From Microvelia longipes (taxonomy: Eukaryota; Arthropoda; Insecta; Hemiptera; Veliidae), in assembly GCA_018340805.1 (NCBI GenBank), contig JACMZG010000008.1:19459118-19523117 (forward strand): a stretch of 64,000 nucleotides of DNA, written 5' to 3'. The stretch's first letter is position 1; each line of letters begins with the position of its first letter. A program made the translations under genes and the position numbers. Positions 47,340 to 58,245 of this stretch are shown here, piece by piece. The notes below the pieces were generated by a model. That model ran no database searches and was not told the origin of the DNA. It saw nothing but the letters and a program-made list of their open reading frames with translations.

Positions 47340-47805
47340 ATTATATCCTTTTGTCAAAGATTTTTGTTCCTAGACGTTTCTTCCCATCACTTTCTCGGTT
47401 CAAAATAAAACTTGGTTCAAAAATCAAACTTGTTAATGTCCCGAACCCTACTGTTTATGAAATATGTGACGTTATTTCTTACAATGATAACAAAAATTTC
47501 AAAAAATCACAAACTTCAAAGCGTGTCTAGATCGGGCTGAATTTTATAAACTTTAATTACTGATATTCTAAGTCACATATTATTATCAGCATTATTTCTG
47601 GTTTTATCGATTGACAACAATAATGTAACTGATTAATGTAATTGACAATATAATGTAATGTAAACAAAACACGTAAAACAATGTATTTTACTAATACATT
47701 TGAAAAGTCGCTTATATCGAGGCAGTAAAGCACTTTATATAAACTTGTACTATGATAAACTAATTTACGACAACAATCATGTGGCCACCAAGCAGCCCAC
47801 ACCGG
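47340..47805 (+). repeat. Family K, near full-length copy
   Basis: TTCAAAATAAAACTTGGTTC, CCCGAACCCTACTGTTTATG, ATGTGACGTTATTTC (CRE mutated), ATCAGCATTATTTCTGGTTT, AATGTAATGTAAACAAAACA, AAGTCGCTTATATCGAGGCA, CGACAACAATCATGTGGCCA. The order is identical to 28425-28900, about 450 bp. The plus frame ending at 47530 overlaps it by accident. Confidence 0.85.
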
Positions 47806-48379
47806 CATAGTTTTCGATCTTTTAAATTCGTATTTATTATTTAAATACGTATTTTAAATTTGTTTACTCGGGCTATTTATTTATTTTATAACTTTTTTGA
47901 CAAACCAATTATTTGGTATTCTTTCTCTGAATTTATTTAATAGATAAAACTCAGACAGATATCATACCTAGAAGGGAGGTAAAAACTACTTATTCAGTGA
48001 AACATCCAATACCTGCAACATAGAAACAAATATATTTATAATTTTGTGTATAAGTGTGGGGATTATGAGATTTGTTTTATGATTATTTGCATGTATAACC
48101 TCAGTGTGTCATCCCCAACACCAAGATTTCAGATAACAAGTTTTTATTTGCTTTTTACAATCTGAATATTAAAAAGGTTGTTGATTTGTTTAAAAGTAAA
48201 TATGAATATAGAAGGCAAGAAGACGATGCTTTGTTTCGTGTCGTACAGGGTTGCTTCTGCAGAATTCGCATTAAGTGAATTTGTTCCCTTATATTCGAGG
48301 TTTTTACGCCCTTATTACTATTTTAAGGCCGTAAATGCCCTGAAAAGAAAACTAAGTTATGATACTAATTAATAATAAG
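47806..48379. other. Nothing recognised
   Basis: AT-rich; a 64-codon frame (48178-48372) without motif. Confidence 0.4.
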
Positions 48380-48570
48380 TAATAAGCTAACACCGTCTTG
48401 CTCATTGAATGAAAATCGTCGAATTACTTATAATGGGAATATTTTTGCTCGCACTCTTCACAAATTCACTCATTCCTAAAGCAAATACACAATAAGCTAA
48501 TCTGTTTTGCTTGAAATATTAAACATGCATAATTTATGTTATTACAATGCATCCAAATTAAATCTTTTTA
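48380..48570 (+). repeat. Family Q fragment
   Basis: AATAAGCTAATCTGTTTTGC, TTGAAATATTAAACATGCAT, matching the end of 19200-19365. Confidence 0.5.
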
Positions 48571-48654
48571 TTCGCTGATACGCTATAGAATCATCTTAAT
48601 AGTCATTGCATCCTAAACACGTCCAATTATAAGAGAGGAATAATTTGTTGCCTC

Positions 48655-48730
48655 CCAGAGCTCGGCGCCCTGGGTTCGGGTCATTAGGACCTCGGTGTTA
48701 AGTAGGGTATGTGCTTCTCTGTCCTTATTT
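48655..48730 (+). repeat. tRNA-like/SINE-head remnant
   Basis: TTGCCTCCCAGAGCTCGG and CCCTGGGTTCGGGTC resemble the anticodon-to-T-arm part of the element at 20200. No A box is recognisable; a decayed relic. Confidence 0.4.
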
Positions 48731-50214
48731 GCCGCAGAGAATCAAATTTTGAACAAATGCTAAACAAATAAAGTTGAATGACGAGTCTAGTGTTTTCAAT
48801 ATTATCATTATCGACAACGAATTCCCTGAGAGAAAATAACGCTTTTAACGAATCTTCAAAAGAGAAAATCAGTTTTTGGAACTGTAAATTCATTGCAAAG
48901 AAATTAAGAAAATCCACCCCTTCTTAATAAAACAGAAAAGCCCGTTAATATAGTAATAATTACTAATTACTTAGGCCTAAAGACTGAAACTTTAATAACC
49001 TAAATTGATTAGACGCGATTGTTATTAATTGCAAGTTATATTAACGTATGACGAATTAACAATACATTCTATAAAAATGTAAAAACTTCAATAAAATATA
49101 AAAAAGAATTTATACAAAATTATTTCGATAAAAATACCAAGATTCTAAAACGAGATGAGGGGAAAAGTTGTTGAAGATCTCAATAGTTTTATAAAAGTAT
49201 CGTCATTTCGTCCCTCAGGAAAATAAAAAACTCATACATACGTATATAAATATATATGTCATTTGATGTAAATAATGTAACTTTTGAAATTTTACATATC
49301 TTAGAAGTAAAATAAAGCAAATGTTTCCATTTGGTACAGTTTAGTTTAGATACGTTTTAATAATAGCTAGTTATTGCTTGACATATATAGATCTAATATA
49401 ACTGTGTAATTGATTGTTGCTATTAAACTGTGAGAGTGAAATAAAGGTTGAAATATTACATGTTAAACAACTCAAGGCCTAAACATCGTATACCCATTAA
49501 TCATAATATAAACCGACACATTTATTTAACTAGGTATTTTTTTTCTTATATATGTCTATCAATAAATTATAATACCTTTGCGATGAAATTATAGTATTAC
49601 AAAAAATAAAAATAAAATAATTACAAATTATTATAAAAAAATAGTTGGGTTAAAAAATAATTTCAAAGTTATTTTATCATTTGACATATATACAACATAT
49701 AATGTGGAATTGATGTGTCAAGATTTGTAGTTGTGAAAAGATCCACTAGGAGAGTATAGAGCGGTAGTAGACAGACAAAGTTTTACCCTACCCCCTACTA
49801 ACCTGGCACTGTTTTCTATCTAACTATAGCGTCAGTCACAATCCATTGATTGGATTGGTTATAACATCCATAGGGGCTTATTTATCAAGCATCCGTTTTG
49901 TATATGTCGATCGTTAATTTAAAGAAAATGTATTAACTATAAAATTTTAATTTCATTTATTAATAAACAAGTATAATGTTTTACTAATTAATAATAAGTA
50001 ACTATAACTAGTTGGGGTTTCAGACTTATTGCTTGACATATATAAAATAAAGAAATAGAATGGTGAAGATATAATTACAAGACAAAACGATCACACAAAG
50101 CTGGGAGGTCTATAAACAATGATTCTTGTATAGATAATGTTTTTATAAGTTTATTCAACAAATAAATCTATTTACTCAAATATTTTACTTCGGTCTTTTC
50201 ATTTTAGCGAATTT
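48731..50214. other. AT-rich, nothing recognised
   Basis: No gene. TTGACATATATA occurs at 49378, 49682 and 50033, too short to define a repeat. Confidence 0.45.
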
Positions 50215-50290
50215 CATACGGAAAAATGCGTTTAGGAGGTTGGGAATATGTGGGAGGAACGGGAAGGTAGTTATTTTGAAAGGGGGACTT
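50215..50290 (+). repeat. Short segment shared with 13.64 kb island
   Basis: GGGAAGGTAGTTATTTTGAA AG and the G-rich lead-in resemble 13645-13690 (GGAAGGAGGTTATTTTGAAA). Confidence 0.45.
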
Positions 50291-50779
50291 ACTGATCAAA
50301 AATATTTATTTATTAGAAAAAAGTATTGCAATGGTTTCTAAGATATGAAGTTAACACAATATTATTTTTTTATTTATCTATTTTTTATTTTAAATTATTT
50401 TATTTATTATAATTTTATTTTAAAATTTATTATAAAATAAATTAAAATAATTTTTTTTTAAAATTATTATTTAAAAATTTAACACAATATTCTTTAAAAC
50501 GTGGTCATGATATTCTAATGATCTATAATAACACAGTGACCCCGTTAAGGATAAAGATATTGAGAAGAATCCATCCCAAAACATAGTCAAAAGCATGTGA
50601 CACATGCTTGGAACAAATTGCGCCAACTAGCAATAATTACATTAACTGCGCAGAGCTTACATTTAAAAGCAAATATATCTTTCAACGAAAGGTTTCCTTT
50701 AGTAGATTATAATCAAATAGTAAAAAGTAATATACTTTATTTTTCTTGTTAAAACCTTGTGCCTTAATATTTTAATTAA
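50291..50779. other. Very AT-rich foldback-like stretch
   Basis: 50385-50475 is nearly pure A/T and partly self-complementary (TATTTTAAATTATTTTATTT against AAATAAATTAAAATAA). No gene. Confidence 0.5.
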
Positions 50780-50783
50780 AAAA

Positions 50784-50904
50784 ACGGGCCTTCGGCCCGT
50801 AGCCGCTACGCGGTCTCGGCGCTTCGCGCCTCGTCCGCTCCGCGGCGTCGGCCCACCGGGCCGCTTCGCGGCCGGGGGCCTCCCAGTGGCCGCTTTGCGG
50901 CCAC
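50784..50904. repeat. Array of seven mini-hairpins, each with 3-nt loop
   Basis: About 120 bp, roughly three-quarters GC, in very AT-rich DNA. Perfect stems separated by exactly 3 nt: 50784-50800 (7-bp stem), 50803-50813 (4), 50818-50830 (5), 50835-50845 (4), 50850-50862 (5), 50859-50873 (6), 50886-50904 (8). Stems differ in sequence but pairing and loop size are kept. Five loops are TTC, TTT or TCC; the other two are TAC and ACC. The frames of 72 and 86 codons across it mirror each other and are not genes. Confidence 0.9.
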
Positions 50905-50991
50905 ATTGTTGTTGTTTTGTATTATGTATGGTTTCATTATCGTTTCTTTTACATGGCATTTTGCCACATATTTAGCGAATTTTCACAGCCT

Positions 50992-51026
50992 CGTTTCACA
51001 GGCCCGCTTCGCGGGCCTGTGAAACG
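50992..51026. repeat. Perfect 16-bp hairpin with TTC loop
   Basis: Arms 50992-51007 (CGTTTCACAGGCCCGC) and 51011-51026, loop TTC. It is an eighth hairpin of the same geometry, 88 bp from the array. Confidence 0.93.
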
Positions 51027-51199
51027 ACCTTTCTCGCAAATTTGATTTTATTAATTCTCTATTATTAATAGTAAGCAATGATATTGCAGTTAACAAGCCA
51101 TATAAAAAAATAATAATTAATATTTAAATATAACTAATACGTTTTTATAGAGGTATAAAGAATACAAGAAATAATCCACACGTTGCAACTGTTGGAGTA

Positions 51200-51520
51200 A
51201 CCTTGTATAAAGAGTAAGAAAAGATTATAGTTTCATCTTTCATCAGTTTTAGTTATCGTCCACCATACAAAAGGGTATTAACTCTTACACACATTTATGA
51301 TTGTTTATACAATTTAAAGAAAAATGTCAAATTTTTTTTGTAAACAAATTGTTTATTTGAGTATAACCATTAGGTTGAAAAAATATATTCATGATTTTTT
51401 AAAATAAAAATACCGTTTTCGTCGCTTAGGATTGTCCGATTGAGCTGAAACCGGTCGCAATCGTTTTAGAATGACTTCGACCATATAAAGACTACTTCGA
51501 GGTTCTTCCTCTTAACAGGC
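51200..51520 (+). repeat. Family S copy 1
   Basis: AGTTATCGTCCACCATACAA AAGGGTATT...AACTCTTACACA at 51250, then CCGTTTTCGTCGCTTAGG and CCGATTGAGCTGAAACCGGT at 51410-51455. Both blocks recur at 51690-52005. Confidence 0.7.
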
Positions 51521-51689
51521 CTGCTTAGCTCGGCGTGGATTAGTGAAAGCCATTTTTGTCCTGTCTCTCTGGGACAGTAGGCTTACCAGGATGAAGCAAG
51601 AGGTAGAGGCTCCTCTAATATACTACATCCCCACCCTCTAACACTACTGAACCCAACAGATATCGTACGAGTCTTTGACCTAGACGCAT

Positions 51690-52005
51690 ACATATATACA
51701 AGATTATATATATATATGTATACCGTTTGCGCCATTTGTGATGGTTCGATTGAGCTGAAATTGGTCTTAATCGATTCAGCTAGCCGTCTACCTAAATACG
51801 AAATACCTTGTTTTAAAGCCATTTCAAGTTTCAAAAAAAATTTTTTTTCATGACGTCATAACTTTGATTGATGACGTCATAATGTTTTTATAAACAATAG
51901 GCCTCGTAACCTCCACAACATCTCGCGATTTGCAAAGTTTCGTTTCAATTTGAGATGCCTTCAAGAGTTATCGTTCGCCATACGAAAGGGTAGAAACTCT
52001 TACAT
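51690..52005 (+). repeat. Family S copies 2/3 with paired TGACGTCA
   Basis: ACCGTTTGCGCCATTTGTGA and TTCGATTGAGCTGAAATTGG (51720-51765), then two exact TGACGTCA octamers 21 bp apart (51851 and 51872), then AGAGTTATCGTTCGCCATAC GAAAGGGTA (51963-51993). Either one rearranged copy or two partial ones. Confidence 0.65.
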
Positions 52006-52007
52006 AC

Positions 52008-52043
<36 letters not shown>

Positions 52044-52051
52044 TATATATA

Positions 52052-52102
<51 letters not shown>

Positions 52103-52110
52103 TATATAAA
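52008..52110. repeat. (TA)n microsatellite
   Basis: TA tract with CATA interruptions, directly after ACTCTTACATACATA of family S, as at 51290. Confidence 0.95.
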
Positions 52111-52129
52111 CTTTTTTGGGACATATATT

Positions 52130-52245
52130 TTTTGTTATCAGGAAGCCAATAGGAACCGATTCCGCTCACTCCCACCTCAACTTCCGTCATCCGAACAACC
52201 TCATAAGCGTCATTTTAATGAAAATTCGCTAAAATAAAAGTTGGC
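52130..52245 (+). repeat. Family P, best copy
   Basis: CCAATAGGAACCGATTCCGC, TCACTCCCACCTCAACTTCC, TCATCCGAACAACCTCATAA, GCGTCATTTTAATG. Other copies are at 12080, 26995 and 41759 (reversed). Confidence 0.7.
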
Positions 52246-53115
52246 AATTAAAATGTTTTATTTTCTTTATATAAGATTCTTGCATTATTCAAACTGGTCA
52301 TAGTATCCATGTCGAGCAAAACTCTGTTGTATCAAATTATATGTTTCATATAAAGTTACTTGGTATAGATTTCACAGTTTTTTTTCAAATATTTTTAAAT
52401 TAAAGAGCATTTTAAGGACCCTAAGCAATGTGGCGGGAATCCTATAGGTTAAACAAAACCCGCGACGTAATCGATCACGTTTATCTTCACTGGATTCCCT
52501 TATCGATTTTATTTTATCGATAGAGAAATACAATCAATATACTGTTTCGGATTCTATTCACATTTGAATATACTGTCCTAACTTGGGTTGTATCCTTGAA
52601 CATAGTTTTATTAACTATATAGCTTATTTATTGACATTTATCAAATTATATTCATGACATCCAGAGGTAGTCGCAGTAAGCACTTTTCAAAAACAAACTT
52701 GAGCTGAGCGGAAGTATTTGTAGCAGCTTCATTTACGGTCTGTCTTAAAATAGTAAAATAATTAAAATAAAATAATAATAATTAAAATTCAACTCAAGCT
52801 CACCTTATGGGTTAAATTACGTCACACAGTGAATTTCATCTGTTTAAGTGCTTTCTTGCTTGTCAATGAAATTTTTGCTTAAGTTTTCGGTACTTATTTG
52901 ATAACCTAAGCAGTAGCGTCACGACTTGTTATTTAACTTTTTGAATTTTCAAAGAAAATGGGCTAAACATGTGCCAGTAAACGTAGCTTCGTATAGTGTA
53001 TAAAGTATGTGATAAATTTGCGCATTTTTAAAAAAAAAAATTGAAAAAATTAAACAAGTTGTGACGCTACTGCCATTGTTAATAAATATATACTAAAATG
53101 TTAAGCAAAAATTAG
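52246..53115. other. Nothing recognised
   Basis: AT-rich, short AAATAATTAAAAT repeats near 52755-52785; no gene. Confidence 0.45.
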
Positions 53116-53218
53116 ATTAGGAAAAGTAATAATGAAGACAGCATTACTTTATTACTTACTTACTTTACTACATTACTTTATTACTCGGACTGCTGTCTTC
53201 ATAATTACTTTTCCTAAT
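53116..53218. repeat. Foldback with 27-bp arms
   Basis: Arms 53116-53142 and 53192-53218 are reverse complements with one mismatch (outer end ATTAGGAAAAGTAA). The 49-bp loop is itself rich in TTACTTTA/TATTACTT words. Size fits a small MITE or pre-miRNA-like hairpin. Confidence 0.88.
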
Positions 53219-53740
53219 TAAGATTCCCACAGTCCATTAAACTTAATTCTTAAAAATTAGATTGATAAGCTAGAAAGGAGCTAATATCGACTTCATAAAT
53301 TCAAAAGATAACACGAGGTCAGCACATAGGTCAATTTCAAGGCAAATAAAACATTCAATAAAACTATGATCAACCACTATTATTTGTTGTAAAAATATTA
53401 AGACACAAAGTTGGTACCTGAAAAAGAAAGTACATTAATTTTCACTATTAGTTTAAAACCTAATATAGAAAACATTCGTCGGAAGGTAAGTTGTCTCTAA
53501 ATGTAAGACTTGCGCAGTTAATATCATAGACAAATTGTTTGCGATAAATTAATTTTTAATCCTCAACGTGGTCATTCCCTTAATGAAAGATCCTTGCCTT
53601 TCACACTACCTCGCTTTTTATCGGCGCCTATCTTCTTTCCTCCTCTCTTTTGCTAAGCGCATACTCATTTAAGCTGTTAGGAAAGTGTTGTATATAATGT
53701 CAAAGTTATCAGATGTTATCATATCCTAAAAATCATTATT
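53219..53740. other. Nothing recognised
   Basis: AT-rich sequence between two foldbacks, no gene. Confidence 0.4.
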
Positions 53741-54011
53741 GCAATTTCCCAAGATGATAGAAATTTATAAGGTGATTCAATTCGATGTAAACAAACCAAA
53801 CGCATTCGGAGGTTATAACCTGACTATTTTATGAATGACATGTGACGTCATTGCAGGAATCGGTATAGGCGGTTAACATTAAAAATTTACTATTTATTCC
53901 TGCAATGACGTCAATTTCGGACTATAACCTAACATGTCGAAAAAAATGATTTTATTCATAAAAACCCTCCAATTGAATCACCTTATAAATTCTATCAGCT
54001 TGGTAATTTCC
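53741..54011 (+). mobile_element. Foldback MITE copy 1 with 9-bp TSD
   Basis: Element 53750-54002 (253 bp), ends CAAGATGATAGAAATT and AATTCTATCAGCTTG, with TIRs of about 32 bp continuing TATAAGGTGATTCAATT. Flanking 9-mers GCAATTTCC (53741-53749) and GTAATTTCC (54003-54011) are a near-perfect target-site duplication. Both internal halves carry TGACGTCA (53843, 53906), so the whole element folds back. No coding. A 9-bp duplication suits Mutator-type transposases; CA...TG ends also recall P-type. Superfamily unresolved. Confidence 0.9.
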
Positions 54012-54397
54012 ATCAAAAGTTCGCTGAAATGAAATGCTCATGATCGACAAGGCGTGATTTAGAATAATATAGTGTAGCGATTTGACTTTTGAATCAATTT
54101 CCTTGAGATGACAGTGGTTAGGCCGTGACCGTGGCATAGTTAGAGAAAACTCTTTAGTATTTCAACATAAAACCTAAACAGCATTAAAGCGCACGTAATA
54201 GTTCTGCATTGTTCACGGACTGTCTTAACATTATGAAAGCGTCAAATGCAAAAAAGTAAAACAAACAAAATGTAAATAATTTTATAAAACTATTCTCTCT
54301 TCTCGAAAAGACGTCCTTGGCTTATTGTCTTACTATTTCTTCTATTACCTTCATACTTAAATAATTGACATTTATTATAAATAATATTACAAAGGGT
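54012..54397. other. Nothing recognised
   Basis: Sequence between the two MITE copies; no feature. Confidence 0.4.
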
Positions 54398-54673
54398 CCC
54401 AGCACTCAAGCTGATAGAAATTATAAGATGATTCAATTGGAGGGTTTTTATGAATGAAATCAATTTTTTTACATGTTAGGTTATAGTCCGGAATTAATGT
54501 CATTGTAGGAATAAATATGTAGTAAATTTTCAATGTTAATCGCCTATACTGATACCTGCAATGACGTCACACGTCATTCATAAAAATGTCACATTATAAC
54601 TATACCGAATGCGTTTGGTTTGTTTACATCGAAATGAATCACCTTATAAATTTCTAACATCTTGCCCAGCACT
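54398..54673 (-). mobile_element. Foldback MITE copy 2 with perfect 9-bp TSD
   Basis: Element 54407-54664 (258 bp), in opposite orientation to 53750-54002. Flanked by identical CCCAGCACT at 54398-54406 and 54665-54673. Internal landmarks TGTTAGGTTATAGTCCG and GCGTTTGGTTTGTTTACATC are shared with copy 1. One TGACGTCA remains (54562); the other arm reads TTAATGTCATT. The 83-codon minus frame over its right part is not a gene. Confidence 0.93.
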
Positions 54674-54936
54674 ACCCATTTTTTATAAAATGCCCAGTAA
54701 CCCCCGCTTACTGCAGAACGATAAAGGTAACACGATGCAGATAATGAGAGTGATCTGAATAATGCAAGTATCAAATGATATAAAAATGAGTTATTTGCAG
54801 TAGATAGCAGATGATTTGAATGCGAGACTGTGTAGCCCAAGTGAAAGTTAACGACGACGGCTCTGGTAAGGACATTTACTGATTTGGCAATTTTAGCTTT
54901 TTACTTTTCTTTTGTACTTTTAGTACTAGATATAAG

Positions 54937-55032
54937 TATCTATATAATATCTATATAAGATATAATATCTTATAATCTATATAAAATCTTATAATATCTA
55001 TATAATATCTATATAATATCTATATATATAAG
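54937..55032. repeat. Irregular TATCTATATAA repeat
   Basis: Words of AATATCTATATAA repeated with small changes over ~95 bp. Confidence 0.85.
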
Positions 55033-55694
55033 AGTAAGCTCTTCTACAAGGAAGATTGTCTACATCAAAAATGCAAAGAAAAATCTATAATGATATCTAG
55101 GTTTTTTGTGGAATCTTCAAGCGACAAAACTGAGTCATTTGGTAAAGAAGCAAAGTTTTGGACTTGAAGAAGCATAAAATACAAATTAGTAACAAATAAG
55201 TCAGCCGAGTCTAATTGTGCTTAAAATGAATTAAAACTCTTAAACACCATTATTTTTCTCTAAATCTTCCATCGACTTTCTCTTTTAACTCCATGACATT
55301 AGGCCGTACCCTAGACTCTATGTAGAATATTATAGATTATAGATATAATAAAACAATAGAGACGGTGCTCTAGTTAAATACTGAATAATAATTGGAACGC
55401 ATTCCTTCGTACTGTACAGTAAATACAGTTTGTTTAATCAAACCTCCGTCTCGTTCTCGCTTTCCTTTGTAATTACTTTTGATTATTACAGAAACGCCTT
55501 TACAATCAGGAGGGTCTAGAGGGGGATAGATAACTCGAGGAGCGATGAAAATAATAAAAATAAGAAGGGGTTTTGCATTTTTGAAGAGGTTGATTTAATA
55601 ATAAATAAACATCGTTTGCTGTCGAACGAAAAACACCGGGTTGTCGCCGGAATTGTTTTAGTTACTTTTAAGACCTTCTGTAAGTGGACTTACA
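55033..55694. other. Nothing recognised
   Basis: No frame above 60 codons, no shared repeat. Confidence 0.45.
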
Positions 55695-55900
55695 AAGTTA
55701 TTTTGTGTGTGTGTCGGTCATCAGCATATCTCCCAGTCCCAGTCTAGCAAGAGAGTTGAAACTTATCAATCTTTAGGTCTAATTGTGCTACCCGGAAAAT
55801 AATTATTTTTATGACGTCATTAATCCACAAAAATTTAGTTATATAAAAGACCAACTTATGTGACATGTTTTCATTACATTATCTGCATTAGTTTAATTTC
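55695..55900 (+). repeat. Family K copy, 5' to middle
   Basis: TTTTGTGTGTGTGTCGGTCA, TCTTTAGGTCTAATTGTGCT, ATGACGTCATTAATCCACAA, ATCTGCATTAGTTTAATTTC. It links the block found at 31475 to the CRE block. Confidence 0.7.
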
Positions 55901-56561
55901 TATCGGATGTCTTATATATATATACGTTTTTTTTTAAAATCGGAAATAATTTAATCTATTTGAAATTTATTAGAGTGTATCACTTTGCGAAATAAATAAG
56001 TATATGTTTCCTTTAAATAAGTTATGTATAAGTTTCGCATCTGAAGATGAGCGACTGAGGATTGAAAGTTGTCGTTTTTTTAAATTTCTTTACGTATATT
56101 ATTTTTTATTCGCATTCAATCCATAATTTATTCATTTATAGATTATATCTTAAGCTATTTTTGGTCCAATAATAATAACATAACTTTATTTGCCAAAAAA
56201 TACATAGAATAAATTTACAAAAACGGTTATTACATTAATATATTAATATTTTAAAATTATACAATATTCTTAGAATTATATAAACCAATATATATAAATA
56301 CTAATGAAAACATAATGTATGTAATAATATTATTTCTTGACTAACATCCACATCATTAAAGCATAGATTACACTTTAATATGTATACTTAATTTGTATAT
56401 GTGATGAAATATGACAGCTACGCTGGTCAATAAAGCACGAAGACAAACATGTTGTTAAAAAAAATCATAAAAGATGAGTTGGAGTTATATTAATGCTTAC
56501 TATAATAAAATATACAATTATCTATTCGTGTTGCCTAATATAATTTGTTTGCCTCATTTTT
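55901..56561. other. AT-rich, nothing recognised
   Basis: No feature. Confidence 0.4.
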
Positions 56562-56630
56562 GTACCACGGCTATCGGACGATTGCGCATGTGCATGTTGA
56601 GGTACCACGGCTATCAGACAAATTGCGCAT
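56562..56630. repeat. 40-bp tandem duplication
   Basis: GTACCACGGCTATC(G/A)GAC followed by ATTGCGCAT occurs at 56562 and again at 56602. Confidence 0.88.
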
Positions 56631-57097
56631 TGTGTTTTATTGGATTGTAATGAGAAATTAATATATTCCAATAAATGTTTATTTAATTATCGACGTTGCT
56701 GATTTTTTATCTTTTTTATCTTTATTTATTATTTTTTTCATTCTAGTAAATATTTAATTAATAATAGTTAAAGAATTACAATTAAAACCCATAAAAACAC
56801 AAGGTATACTGGGATATGCTGATTATTATGTTGTTCACTAAATCCTATATGTAATAAATTTTAATTATTCTAAAATTTTTAAACAAGATAAGAGAAACTT
56901 TTTCAATTTGATGCTTGATTAAATATCATTTAATAAAACAGATATACTTTGAGCAAAGAAAAATACTTAACAATTATGAGCGGGGTCGCATCGTCCCCGC
57001 GAATCCTCGTTCGTACTAAAATCTTTCCGCGCGCTAACCGTAACCGGTAAATAAGTAACCGTCAAAAAGCAACTTTGAAGAAACCTAGCGTGCCAAT
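56631..57097. other. AT-rich with a GC-richer patch
   Basis: 56975-57060 (GGGGTCGCATCGTCCCCGCG and CCGTAACCGG) is less AT-rich but not recognised. Confidence 0.4.
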
Positions 57098-57140
57098 GGA
57101 AATTCGCTTCGCTTGCGGATCTCTGCGCAAGAATTTATCG
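57098..57140 (+). repeat. Short dispersed repeat
   Basis: GGAAATTCGCTTCGCTTGCG, GATCTCTGCGCAAGAATTTA. Second copy of the sequence beside the hairpin at 34949; here no perfect hairpin precedes it. Confidence 0.65.
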
Positions 57141-58245
57141 TTGTAATAATTTGGTTATTAAAATTAATAACACAAATTATTACTATATCAATAATAATAA
57201 TATTATTATATTAAAATAATGATGAGAGTAGGTTATTATAGTGTGGGAAATAACCTTCCTACACGTGTAAAGGTTAATTGCCAATTGTTTCACATTTAAT
57301 TTTTAATTATTTATATTAATAAAAAATTAAGTATATCCCACGGAAGTAATACCTAGTGAATCACCCTCTGCGACATCACGCCACCAATTTGGCTTAAAGT
57401 TTAGATTTGAACGGCCCGCTATATACCGGTGTCAACCGGCCTATTATTCCGGTAGGGGGCTCCTTGAAACTTTTCCTCGCCATATCGTAATCGGTACGCC
57501 TCATAACTTCGGGAACTCCCTTCACTTGCCCTTACATTTTGGCTTCATATCTAATAAACTAAGTACGTCAATTTTAATACTAAGTCAATTTACTAAGTCA
57601 ACTAAGTCAATTTTGTTATGTATGGCAATCAAAATAAAAAAGTAATCAATTTTATTATCTAAAAAGAACTAAGAACGGAAAATAGCCTTGAGATGCTTTC
57701 TGTAAAAGATAGTACGCCTGTGATCACTAAACTTAGCGGGGGCACAGCTGCGCCGACAGATATTACAATTATACGTTAAATGAAGTCAGGAGATAAGTGG
57801 AAGTAATGAAGATTTACAGGAAGTAGAAGGTTGGTAAACTTGTTTCTGTCTACTACCCCGGTGTTTTGATTTGACAACAAGTATACTCACTGCCTTGGCT
57901 CTTAATACTGCTTTCACTTGCTTTACCTGTACCGTAAAGTAATCCATTTGTTGAAATACAAAAGTATCTCAACATACTTGTAAGATTTACCTATTAAAAT
58001 ACAGTACAGTTAAAAAGTTTTTTCCGCACATGAACGTAATTGTTTGACTCCCATTTCCAAATTTTATAAGGATGGCCACGGCCACACAAAAATAAACAAA
58101 AAATAAAAAAAGTCGTTAGGTGAAATTAAACAACGTCGATTTTTTTGGATCCGATTGATTTGATTTACCGTTTTTTTATGTTACTGTAAACATGAACTAA
58201 TTATTTGTTTACAGAAATACATGACCAAAATTAAAATTGTCCTAT
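57141..58245. other. No supported gene
   Basis: CTAAGTCAA words repeat near 57575-57610. No frame of note. Confidence 0.4.

Larger units (their letters stand above)
50780..51030 (-). repeat. Family K 3' end with GC hairpin array
   Basis: Reversed K landmarks are present to the right of the GC block: GCCACATTGTTGTTG, then GGCATTTTGCCACATA and TTAGCGAATTTTC, paralleling 60680-60780. The GC block itself is the array at 50784-50904. Confidence 0.7.

Noticed and set aside
29970..47530. Similar peptides KIELLNVPNPFIYEMC and KIKLVNVPNPTVYEIC in two frames
   Set aside because: At first suggestive of a conserved protein, but both come from the same DNA block of family K, and other K copies have stops in that frame.
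50699..50975. Arg/Pro-rich opposed frames of 72 and 86 codons; possible bacterial contamination
   Set aside because: The frames mirror each other because the DNA is palindromic. Contamination is unlikely since the flank aligns with the K copy at 60.64 kb.
57700..57740. Possible promoter or exon near a less AT-rich stretch
   Set aside because: No initiator, frame or splice signal could be supported.
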